In this document: positions 23,766-29,152 of the stretch, in pieces | Layout of the letters: every line of letters starts with the position of its first letter | How positions within the stretch are numbered: position 1 is the stretch's first letter | Assembly (NCBI GenBank): GCA_947165195.1 | Contig: CAMUZJ010000004.1 | Location: 1 to 29,152 of the forward strand | Reading direction: 5' to 3' | Origin: an uncultured Bacillota bacterium | GTDB lineage: Bacteria; Bacillota_I; Bacilli_A; RF39; UBA660 | Length of the DNA: 29,152 nt | The notes under the pieces: generated by a model | What the model saw: only the letters and a program-made list of their open reading frames with translations | Told to the model about the DNA's origin: nothing | Databases searched by the model: none | Translations under genes and position numbers: made by a program

Positions 23766-23978
23766 TTAATCACCTTCTATTAAAATCTTATTATTTAATA
23801 AATATTTCATATATTTATCCTCTAGAAAGATTGTATCTTCATGATTTAATTTAGCTTCTATATATTTTTTAGTATTTCCTTTAAAGAAGAACATTTTGTT
23901 AGTGATTACATTATAGCCTAATAAAATATCATCATTTTCTCTTCGAAATCGGAAATCTTTTTGATTTATTTCCAACAT
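23766..23978 (-). CDS. PqqD-like peptide-binding protein, 70 residues
   Basis: This short protein has the size and pattern of PqqD-type RiPP recognition elements: a small beta sheet (DFRFRRENDDILLGYNVITNKMFFF), then GNTKKYIEAKL as the first helix, and a closing helix-turn (LEDKYMKYLLNNKILIEGD). Such proteins hold the leader of a precursor peptide and present it to the radical SAM enzyme. AAGGAG upstream supports the start at 23978, which lies 13 bases inside the end of the preceding radical SAM gene. An upstream extension to 24041 would give a Cys/Arg-rich stretch that is only the other-frame reading of that gene. Similarity is by eye, so the family call is moderate. Confidence 0.7.
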   Translation of the reverse strand: MLEINQKDFRFRRENDDILLGYNVITNKMFFFKGNTKKYIEAKLNHEDTIFLEDKYMKYLLNNKILIEGD

Positions 23979-24964
23979 ACATCGTCTCCTTCTAAATAAT
24001 CTTGATATTTTATATAAGCATTGGCACGGCACCCTCCACAATTCATTAAAAATTTACAAGAACCACATTTGCCTTTTACAAGCTTTCGATTCCGAAATTC
24101 TTGAAAAACTTTACTATGATTCCATATATCTTTAATAGATTTTTCTCGAATATTACCACCAATAACTGGAATTTCACAACATGGTGAAACATCTCCATTA
24201 GCAAAAATAGCCATTTCTGAAATAGCAGCTGGACAAGATGCTTTCATATTTGGATTTTTACTTTTTAATAAAACTGTATAAGGTAAATCTAGATTAACAA
24301 TAAAAGGAGCGTCTTTAGTTAGATTATCTACTTTTATTAAAAAATCCCTTACCTCTAAAGGAGTAAGAACTTCTTTAGATAAAGAACTAGCCCTTCCAGC
24401 ACTGGATAATAATGGCAAAAACCATCTCTTAATTTTCAATTCTTTTAGTAATTCTACCATTTCCTCTAATTGATTGATATTCTTATGGGAAATACAAGTT
24501 ACAACACCAACATCTAATCCACTGGCTACCATCTTTTTAATATTGTCGATAGTTTTTTCAAAGGAACCTTTTTTATTTCTAATAAATTCATGAGTATCCG
24601 CATTAGGTCCATCTAAACTAACTCTAATTAGTTCAAATTTATATAAATCGTTTTCTATAAGTTCATCTGTAAATAATAATGAATTTGTAGTTACATTTAT
24701 AAATATTCCACTTTGAAATGCATAATCTGCTATTTCCATAAAATCTTTTCTAGCAAATGGCTCTCCACCAAAGAAAGTTAATCTTTGAACATTATTTTTA
24801 GATAATTCATCGACTAATTGGAAACATTCTTCTTTCGTAAGTTCATTTTCTATTCTTTCTCCACTATTCATATTACAATGAACACAACGTAAATTACAGG
24901 CATTTGTAATAGCCCACCCAACAGAATATGGATAGTTTGCTGTTTTAATGAATTGATTATTCAT
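23966..24964 (-). CDS. Radical SAM/SPASM enzyme 1 of the peptide cluster
   Basis: This 332-residue enzyme has CNLRCVHC (Cys23, 27, 30) and GGEP (66-69). The SPASM-type region has Cys244, the pair Cys262-263 after GDVSP, C300-GS-C303-x5-C309-GG-C312 and a last Cys330 in VCWK. The closing CGGCRANAY resembles the CGGCRA ending of the NirJ/AhbC/AhbD branch as well as peptide maturases; the small peptide nearby favours the latter. Its start overlaps the preceding gene by eight bases. Together with enzymes 2 and 3 it would provide at least two or three distinct modifications on a core of about ten residues. Confidence 0.9.
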   Translation of the reverse strand: MNNQFIKTANYPYSVGWAITNACNLRCVHCNMNSGERIENELTKEECFQLVDELSKNNVQRLTFFGGEPFARKDFMEIADYAFQSGIFINVTTNSLLFTDELIENDLYKFELIRVSLDGPNADTHEFIRNKKGSFEKTIDNIKKMVASGLDVGVVTCISHKNINQLEEMVELLKELKIKRWFLPLLSSAGRASSLSKEVLTPLEVRDFLIKVDNLTKDAPFIVNLDLPYTVLLKSKNPNMKASCPAAISEMAIFANGDVSPCCEIPVIGGNIREKSIKDIWNHSKVFQEFRNRKLVKGKCGSCKFLMNCGGCRANAYIKYQDYLEGDDVCWK

Positions 24965-25496
24965 AACAAATTATACATCCCTTCTCCACTAATATATTTA
25001 AGTAATTTTCTAATTCTTTATTGCTTAAATGTAATCCCTTTAAATTCTTTCTATTTTTAATGTTTGTGAATATTTTTTTTAAGTTACCTTTTAGTAATAA
25101 AATATTTCCATTAACATATACAGATGTTTTTTTTCCTTCATTTCGATAAATTATAATAGGATTTATATCCAATTTATCATTTGTGCTTGCATTTTTTTTA
25201 TTTTTTGGTATAATATGAAAGCCATTTCCACAAGTAATGGCAACATTTTCATCCAATCTATATTCCTCACATTCATGATAAGTAAATGTATATTTTTTCT
25301 TAAATAGTTGCTTACCTAGTTGAACTACACTTATGATTAGTGTATATTTTTCCAAATTTAGAAAAGAATAATCTATAAATAATTCATTAGTTTTTAGTAG
25401 TTCTTCTATTACTTGAATATTATTTTTAGAAATTATTTTTATTCTTACTGAGAAAATATTTTTCTGTCGATTATTTAAGTTTAAATTAATTTTCAT
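24957..25496 (-). CDS. Protein with PqqD-like C-terminus, first gene after the precursor
   Basis: This 179-residue protein is not a known family to me. Residues 1-90 look beta-rich, in the manner of the first half of the protein at 21111-21812. Residues about 110-179 resemble the 70-residue PqqD-like protein: VYVNGNILLLKGNLKKIF, then LSNKELENYLNILVEKGCII, the same strand-GN-helix-helix order. I therefore propose a fused recognition element for the precursor. The start at 25496 is fixed by AGGAGG four bases ahead. An open frame runs further upstream to 25616, but it crosses the hairpin and the precursor gene and is not real there. The stop overlaps enzyme 1. Confidence 0.7.
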   Translation of the reverse strand: MKINLNLNNRQKNIFSVRIKIISKNNIQVIEELLKTNELFIDYSFLNLEKYTLIISVVQLGKQLFKKKYTFTYHECEEYRLDENVAITCGNGFHIIPKNKKNASTNDKLDINPIIIYRNEGKKTSVYVNGNILLLKGNLKKIFTNIKNRKNLKGLHLSNKELENYLNILVEKGCIICYE

Positions 25497-25529
25497 ACAT
25501 CCTCCTATTATGAATATGTTCATCTTTTT

Positions 25530-25557
25530 AAAAAGAGAAATCCCGACAATTTCTCTT
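25530..25557 (-). terminator. Leaky terminator-like hairpin between precursor and maturation genes
   Basis: AAGAGAAAT and ATTTCTCTT (25557-25549 with 25541-25533) form a perfect nine-pair stem with a seven-base loop, and only three more U follow before a run of A. The short U-tract suggests partial termination, giving more precursor than enzyme messages, a common design in peptide-modifying clusters. Confidence 0.65.
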
Positions 25558-25578
25558 ATATATAAAATATATTTATAA

Positions 25579-25641
25579 TTAGTTGATATCGCAAGTTCCG
25601 CAACTAACAGATACAACTTCTTCTAATTCTTTTTCTTCCAT
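25579..25641 (-). CDS. Putative precursor peptide, 20 residues, core with CGTC
   Basis: The ORF encodes MEEKELEEVVSVSCGTCDIN. AAGGAGG ends eight bases before the ATG, the strongest ribosome binding site near the cluster, and an upstream stop in frame excludes a longer product. The first half is acidic with leucine and valine, as expected of a leader; the second half, SVSCGTCDIN, offers two cysteines, serines and a threonine to the three radical SAM enzymes that follow. It is the first gene of the operon, about 155 bases into the transcript. The CGTC string recalls the CGSC of methanobactin cores, but there is no MbnB/C pair, so I do not claim homology. Confidence 0.8.
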   Translation of the reverse strand: MEEKELEEVVSVSCGTCDIN

Positions 25642-25682
25642 GACTTTAGCCTCCTTTCACCAAGGGATTTAGTTTTTTGACA

Positions 25683-25703
25683 ATGAGTTCCCTATAAACT
25701 CAT
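25683..25703 (-). promoter_or_regulatory. Hairpin in the precursor leader RNA
   Basis: ATGAGTT and AACTCAT form a perfect seven-pair stem around a seven-base loop, 42 bases before the precursor ATG. It could steady the message or serve as a regulator site. A four-pair CCTT/AAGG stem closer in would partly hide the ribosome binding site. Confidence 0.4.
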
Positions 25704-25803
25704 AAATTACTTTGGAACAATTCAATTATTCACGGCTAATTATTCTAAAAAATTATTTTTTTATAATCACAATATCTTGCTTTTTTTAATAAGAATTGTA
25801 TTT

Positions 25804-25832
25804 AAGGTACTATATATCTTTTTTAAAGTCAA
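25804..25832 (-). promoter_or_regulatory. Promoter of the radical SAM peptide operon
   Basis: TTGACT (25832-25827) and TACCTT (25809-25804) on the minus strand are 17 bases apart. The -10 box is imperfect, which would suit a regulated promoter. The predicted 5' leader to the precursor ATG is about 155 bases. Confidence 0.5.
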
Positions 25833-25859
25833 GGACAAAAAGTTGAATTTTTTTCTTTT

Positions 25860-25900
25860 AAAATAAAAAAACTTAGTGCACATTTATCACTAAGTTTTTT
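25860..25900 (-). terminator. Strong intrinsic terminator upstream of the peptide operon
   Basis: AAAAAACTTAGTG and CACTAAGTTTTTT (25866-25878 with 25888-25900) make a 13-pair stem with U-runs on either strand. It ends the message of the gene at 25907 and isolates the peptide operon from it. Confidence 0.9.
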
Positions 25901-25906
25901 ATATTA

Positions 25907-26569
25907 TTATTTTATTTTCTTTTTATCAGTTGACTTATTATCATTTGAATTAACTTTTCTTAAGTCTAAATCTGTTAATTTAAATCTAGAAAATTTTTCA
26001 TCTTCTGGAATTTGTATCGTTTCCATAAATAAATCACTTACATTAGAGCTTACATATTTATCATTACAAAATTCAGATATATTATGATATTTTCTTATAA
26101 AACCTACTCCACCACCGATAGTATTTCTTTCAGCGTTTTGTGTTAAAGTACATTCTGTTGCTAATATTTCGCTATTTTGTAATTTAAATTCATAAAATTT
26201 TTGAACGTTAGATATTTTCCATACTGTTTCCTTAGCTACTTTTCTGAAATCGTATTCTTTTTCAATTTCATCTATAACCGTTACTAAGGTATCATTATCA
26301 CTAAGTTTTACACTTATATTTCTACTTTCACATATATCTCCAAAGTTTGGAGTAACATTCAATTTATCTTTTAATACATCATAATCCCAAGTAGCCTCTT
26401 CTGGTGCTATTTGTTTTGCAAATGATACTAATGATGCAACTCTTTCAACATCTACATTTTTTAAAGCTTCCTCTTCATTAACACGTTGATCTTTTTCTGG
26501 AACAATAGAAACAATGATATCATCTAATAAACCAGGTATTTCTGTATGATAATATTTTCCCTTTCTCAT
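25907..26569 (-). CDS. Protein of unknown function
   Basis: I do not recognise this 220-residue protein. It has no signal peptide or membrane segment, so it is probably cytoplasmic. The middle (about 80-150) alternates helix and strand, and a short glycine-rich turn, NTIGGGVGF, stands near residue 148-156. The ending is lysine- and asparagine-rich (DNKSTDKKKIK) and probably disordered. It forms a single-gene unit: a perfect-consensus promoter at 26599-26627 and a strong terminator at 25860-25900. A purine-rich AAAGGAAGG precedes the ATG. Nothing connects it to the peptide cluster beyond position. Confidence 0.75.
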   Translation of the reverse strand: MRKGKYYHTEIPGLLDDIIVSIVPEKDQRVNEEEALKNVDVERVASLVSFAKQIAPEEATWDYDVLKDKLNVTPNFGDICESRNISVKLSDNDTLVTVIDEIEKEYDFRKVAKETVWKISNVQKFYEFKLQNSEILATECTLTQNAERNTIGGGVGFIRKYHNISEFCNDKYVSSNVSDLFMETIQIPEDEKFSRFKLTDLDLRKVNSNDNKSTDKKKIK

Positions 26570-26598
26570 TTCCTCTTTTCCTTCCTTTCAAGGTCCAT

Positions 26599-26627
26599 AT
26601 TATATCATTTTATATTTGAAATGTCAA
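26599..26627 (-). promoter_or_regulatory. Perfect-consensus promoter of the unknown gene at 25907-26569
   Basis: TTGACA (26627-26622) and TATAAT (26604-26599) on the minus strand are 17 bases apart, the ideal sigma-A arrangement and the best in the window. Confidence 0.85.
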
Positions 26628-26653
26628 AATTTTTTAAATATAAACCTATTTTT

Positions 26654-27211
26654 CTATATTTTTTTTATAAATTCAGCCATTTTTTCATAAATTTGTAATT
26701 TTTTTTCAAAATGTTTTATGTTATCTTCCTCACTATTCAAAGATTTAGGAAATTTTTGCCCTTCAAAGATAACAATTTTATCAAAAGTTGTACCTTCTCC
26801 ATATGCTTGTTTAGATATAGTTGCTTCTTCTACATTTACAAATTGAGTTGTTTTACCATCAGGAGTTGAAAATGTTAAACACTCTTTCAAGATTATTTTA
26901 CGATTTTCTTTTCGTTCCATCATTTTTAATATATCTTCGCTTTGTAACATTTCGTTAGCATATCTTAGAAATGGCCCTGGAAAGCCACCTAAACTCTCAA
27001 TATAGTATCCTACATCGGACTTTATAACTGCTTTATTTAATTTTTTAGCAGCATATATGGCAGAATATTTTGAAACATCTTCCACAAAATGGGATTGAAT
27101 TTCGGGAGTATCCATCTTCCCATGTTCTAATTGAACATGATATTTTTTAAAAATATCAGAAGCTATTCTCCATTTTCCTATATTTCCAGTTACCATAACC
27201 ACTTTATCCAT
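26654..27211 (-). CDS. HAM1/RdgB-family non-canonical purine NTP pyrophosphatase
   Basis: This 185-residue protein fits the HAM1 family, which splits dITP, ITP and XTP into monophosphate and pyrophosphate so that damaged bases stay out of nucleic acids. The opening MVTGNIGKW holds the T-G-N-x-x-K substrate motif (8-13). The catalytic acid segment is KSDVGYYIESLGGFPGPFLRY (64-84), a variant of the usual DDSGL-V-AL-G-PG-YSARY pattern, and a TTFDKI segment replaces the family's FGYDP. These changes mean the preferred substrate could differ. AGAGGTGAT precedes the ATG. It shares an overlapping divergent promoter region with the plus-strand gene at 27360. Confidence 0.78.
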   Translation of the reverse strand: MDKVVMVTGNIGKWRIASDIFKKYHVQLEHGKMDTPEIQSHFVEDVSKYSAIYAAKKLNKAVIKSDVGYYIESLGGFPGPFLRYANEMLQSEDILKMMERKENRKIILKECLTFSTPDGKTTQFVNVEEATISKQAYGEGTTFDKIVIFEGQKFPKSLNSEEDNIKHFEKKLQIYEKMAEFIKKI

Positions 27212-27246
27212 ATAAAATCACCTCTAAGGTTACTTACTAAACTAGT

Positions 27247-27275
27247 ATTATATAAAATCTATTTGACAAAATCAA
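27247..27275 (-). promoter_or_regulatory. Promoter of the HAM1-family gene
   Basis: TTGATT (27275-27270) and TATAAT (27252-27247) on the minus strand are 17 bases apart, overlapping the opposite-strand promoter at 27263-27291. Confidence 0.7.
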
Positions 27276-27291
27276 TAACTTAACTTAGAAT
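27263..27291 (+). promoter_or_regulatory. Promoter of the plus-strand unknown gene
   Basis: TTGACA (27263-27268) and TAGAAT (27286-27291) are 17 bases apart on the plus strand. The two opposed promoters overlap, so polymerase can hardly use both at once. Confidence 0.75.
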
Positions 27292-27359
27292 CGTTATATA
27301 TATGGTATGGCAGTCATATTATATAAAACAAAAAAAGAATACACAGGAGGATGATAAAT

Positions 27360-27854
27360 ATGAATTCAAGAATATTTACAAAAGAACAAAAAGAATTTTT
27401 AATTAGAAATGTAGAGGAGTTAAAAAGAATAGAAAGTCTAATTAAGAAAACGAATAGTCTTTCAGAGCATTCTGATAGATATGTACCTATAAAAGGTGTC
27501 AAAGACTATTTACATGATAATTACACAAGAGCAGTTGAAAATATTCAACCATTTGTTAAAAGAGATAAAATTTATCAAAAAAGGAAAAATGCAATTCTAC
27601 AAGAACATGGATTAAGTAAAGATGATGAATTAGACGAAGGTACAAGAACAGATATTCTTCACCTACAACAAAAAATGTTAGAAGAAGTAAAAGATTTAAC
27701 TCCTGACTTACGAAGTAAGCAAATATCCGATAAAGAAAAAGAAGCAATTTTTAACCCTGATGGAGATAGAATAGTAGAATTTATTTTTGAACCTGATCCA
27801 AAATATAAGAAAAAAGTTATAAATTATCATGATGATGAAGACTTATCTAGATAA
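27360..27854 (+). CDS. Plus-strand hypothetical protein, 164 residues
   Basis: I do not recognise this protein. It is the only plus-strand gene in the window. It is highly charged and mostly helical: residues 1-30 and 85-120 could form coiled coils (FTKEQKEFLIRNVEELKRIE and DILHLQQKMLEEVKDL). No signal peptide, membrane segment or enzyme motif is visible, so a cytoplasmic binding protein is the most one can suggest. AGGAGG lies nine bases before the ATG at 27360; the ATG at 27351 touches the binding site and is not used. It has its own promoter and a shared terminator. Confidence 0.72.
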   Translation: MNSRIFTKEQKEFLIRNVEELKRIESLIKKTNSLSEHSDRYVPIKGVKDYLHDNYTRAVENIQPFVKRDKIYQKRKNAILQEHGLSKDDELDEGTRTDILHLQQKMLEEVKDLTPDLRSKQISDKEKEAIFNPDGDRIVEFIFEPDPKYKKKVINYHDDEDLSR

Positions 27855-27863
27855 GGAAAAAGT

Positions 27864-27891
27864 AAGGCAAATACCAATTTGTATTTGCCTT
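27864..27891. terminator. Bidirectional terminator between convergent genes
   Basis: AAGGCAAATAC and GTATTTGCCTT (27864-27874 with 27881-27891) form an 11-pair stem around a six-base loop, with TTTAATTT on the plus side and a TTACTTTTT stretch on the minus side. It serves the plus gene ending at 27854 and probably also the minus gene ending at 27900. Confidence 0.85.
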
Positions 27892-27899
27892 TTTAATTT

Positions 27900-29152
27900 C
27901 TATTTTTCATACTGAAAAAATCCATTGTCTTCTTTATATCCAGCTATTTTTAATTGTTCTATATAAAAAGATTTTTCTATATTATCAGAATGAATTTCTA
28001 TTAAATTATCTTTTGAAAAAAATTGTAAATAGTCGATATCATTCTGGTACTGAGGAGATATTCCAATATCTTCTATAGATATAACTAAAAAATCATTATG
28101 TATATATTTAGAATAAAGAATATAACAAATTATTTTATTGTTCTTTTTATCAATCATTCCCTTAATAAAACAATAACTCTTTTCGAAATAATTATCTAAC
28201 CATTCCTTATACTTTGTTGATTCAAATTTTTTATTTACTAAGTAAACTTTTTTAGAATCTACCAACTCTTTATTATCAAAAATTTCAAAATGAGGCTTTG
28301 AATCTAGATATTCGATTGATATTTGATACTGATTATTATACTTTTGAACTAGTTTGTACAATTCTTTTTTTACCAAAAAGAATATTTTATCTTCTAATAA
28401 ATCCTCTTTTAAAACTTTACCATCCAAATGGCTTTTAATATGCAACTCTTTTTCCGAAATAGTATCCAAATAGTACATTTCTTCTTGTAAAGTACATTTT
28501 TTATCAAAGTTTCTTCGTTCTAAATAAAGAAGTTCTTTATCCTCTTTTAATATTTTTTTTCTTATAAATTGGCTTATTTTAGTATAGTCTTCTTCTAATA
28601 GTTCGTACTGATAAGCTATTTTTTTTAAATAATCCATTATAAGAAGTTGCAATCTATTAGGTTCTTTTTCTATTATTTCTATATGTAGGTTTTTAAATTC
28701 CCTTCTAACAGAAAATAAAGAATAGGAAAAAAGTGTCTTTCTATATTCTGCTATATCAAAATCAAAATGCTTTTCCTCTAAATGGCTATCTTTAATAAAG
28801 TATTCTACACATTCTAATGAAAAGAGCTCATCAAAATAATACCATTTCATATCTTGATAAAGTGTTAATAGTTTTTCAATTTCTTTTCTATAATTTTCAT
28901 TATCAAAATAAAATCTTGCTCTATAAATATTACTTTCAAGGCATTCTACATAAAAAAGTTTAGGATTTGTTTCATACCCATACTTTTCAAAAGCATCAAA
29001 TCGAAACGGAATACTATCATAACTTTCGAATTGAGAAAATAATTCCAATTCTAAATCTTCTATTTCTTCTTTTGTTCCTAAAACAATATTATATTTTCCA
29101 TAAATAAAATAATCATATTTACTACTATATGGCTTTGTATAAACTCCATTTT
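27900..29152 (-). CDS. Large protein of unknown function, 5' end beyond the window
   Basis: The frame stays open through 29152, so the start lies outside the window. The first visible residues are NGVYTKPYSSKYDYFIYGKY, and a reading that begins at 29048 would use an internal TTG. At least 416 residues are visible, rich in Lys, Glu, Tyr and Phe, with helical stretches (for example LLIMDYLKKIAYQYELLEEDY) and no signal peptide or membrane segment. The last 90 residues (GMIDKKNNKIICYILYSKYI, then VISIEDIGISPQY and a final AGYKEDNGFFQYEK) vaguely recall a GNAT acetyltransferase tail, but I see no acetyl-CoA motif and do not assign it. Confidence 0.7.
   Translation of the reverse strand, partial: NGVYTKPYSSKYDYFIYGKYNIVLGTKEEIEDLELELFSQFESYDSIPFRFDAFEKYGYETNPKLFYVECLESNIYRARFYFDNENYRKEIEKLLTLYQDMKWYYFDELFSLECVEYFIKDSHLEEKHFDFDIAEYRKTLFSYSLFSVRREFKNLHIEIIEKEPNRLQLLIMDYLKKIAYQYELLEEDYTKISQFIRKKILKEDKELLYLERRNFDKKCTLQEEMYYLDTISEKELHIKSHLDGKVLKEDLLEDKIFFLVKKELYKLVQKYNNQYQISIEYLDSKPHFEIFDNKELVDSKKVYLVNKKFESTKYKEWLDNYFEKSYCFIKGMIDKKNNKIICYILYSKYIHNDFLVISIEDIGISPQYQNDIDYLQFFSKDNLIEIHSDNIEKSFYIEQLKIAGYKEDNGFFQYEK

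Noticed and set aside
23979..24041. N-terminal extension of the 70-residue PqqD-like protein
   Set aside because: The Cys/Arg-rich stretch is an out-of-frame reading of the SPASM end of enzyme 1; an AAGGAG site precedes the ATG at 23978.
25497..25616. Upstream extension of the 179-residue protein into the precursor region (a 219-residue reading)
   Set aside because: It crosses the hairpin and the precursor gene in another frame, and the AGGAGG site sits directly before the ATG at 25496.
25579..25641. Methanobactin-type precursor because of the CGTC string
   Set aside because: No MbnB/MbnC genes and no copper transport genes are nearby; the partners are radical SAM enzymes.
27314..27747. Minus-strand ORFs opposite the plus-strand gene
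   Set aside because: They are low-complexity Phe/Leu-rich shadows of a lysine-rich gene and have no binding site.
1..29152. tRNA or rRNA genes, CRISPR arrays, insertion sequences, prophage or attachment sites
   Set aside because: I found no tRNA-like cloverleaf, regular spaced repeats, transposase or integrase in the window.

Overview
The window is very AT-rich bacterial DNA with dense, strongly co-oriented genes: every convincing gene lies on the minus strand except one at 27360-27854. AGGAGG-type ribosome binding sites, TTGACA/TATAAT promoters, a T-box, intrinsic hairpin-plus-U terminators and TGA used as a stop point to a low-GC Firmicute, probably an uncultured gut member of the Bacilli/Erysipelotrichia. 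I cannot fix the species from the sequence.

Layout from left to right. 1-5000 holds an exported protein, a SAM methyltransferase, an alpha/beta hydrolase, an aminoglycoside-phosphotransferase-fold kinase and a membrane-anchored unknown. 5012-7015 is a prephenate dehydratase/aminotransferase pair for phenylalanine synthesis. 7106-10235 holds a cysteine-rich divergent FolE, a cell-surface protein with a VPNT sorting-like tail, a DUF1287 protein and a Nudix hydrolase. 10308-11663 is an OFA-type major facilitator under a ZTP riboswitch. 11770-13436 holds a Mn-type cation diffusion facilitator and a DUF84 NTPase. 13529-18656 is an aminoacyl-tRNA synthetase block: trpS behind what looks like a ribosome-dependent attenuator with its own Trp-codon leader peptide, thrS behind a T-box, and a second thrS whose editing site is destroyed. 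18749-19579 is an amidohydrolase. The right end has an unknown gene behind a consensus promoter, a HAM1-family pyrophosphatase, a plus-strand unknown and a gene that runs off the window.

The most interesting system is the operon read from about 25797 down to 19652. A 20-residue peptide ending in SCGTCDIN, with a strong ribosome binding site, is followed by a leaky terminator-like hairpin. After it come a protein with a PqqD-like C-terminus, a radical SAM/SPASM enzyme, a 70-residue PqqD-like protein, two more radical SAM/SPASM enzymes, a beta-rich protein and a compact M3 (PepF-like) metallopeptidase, nearly all overlapping or 1-10 nt apart. This is the layout of a ribosomally made, radical-SAM-modified peptide pathway. 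No exporter or immunity gene is visible, so the product may stay in the cell or be cofactor-like, as with PQQ or mycofactocin; that last step is inference.

The second notable system is the trpS leader (14537-14812). Its segments can pair 1:2, 2:3, 3:4 or 4:5, arranged so that stalling at the single Trp codon of a 21-residue leader ORF would favour the antiterminator.
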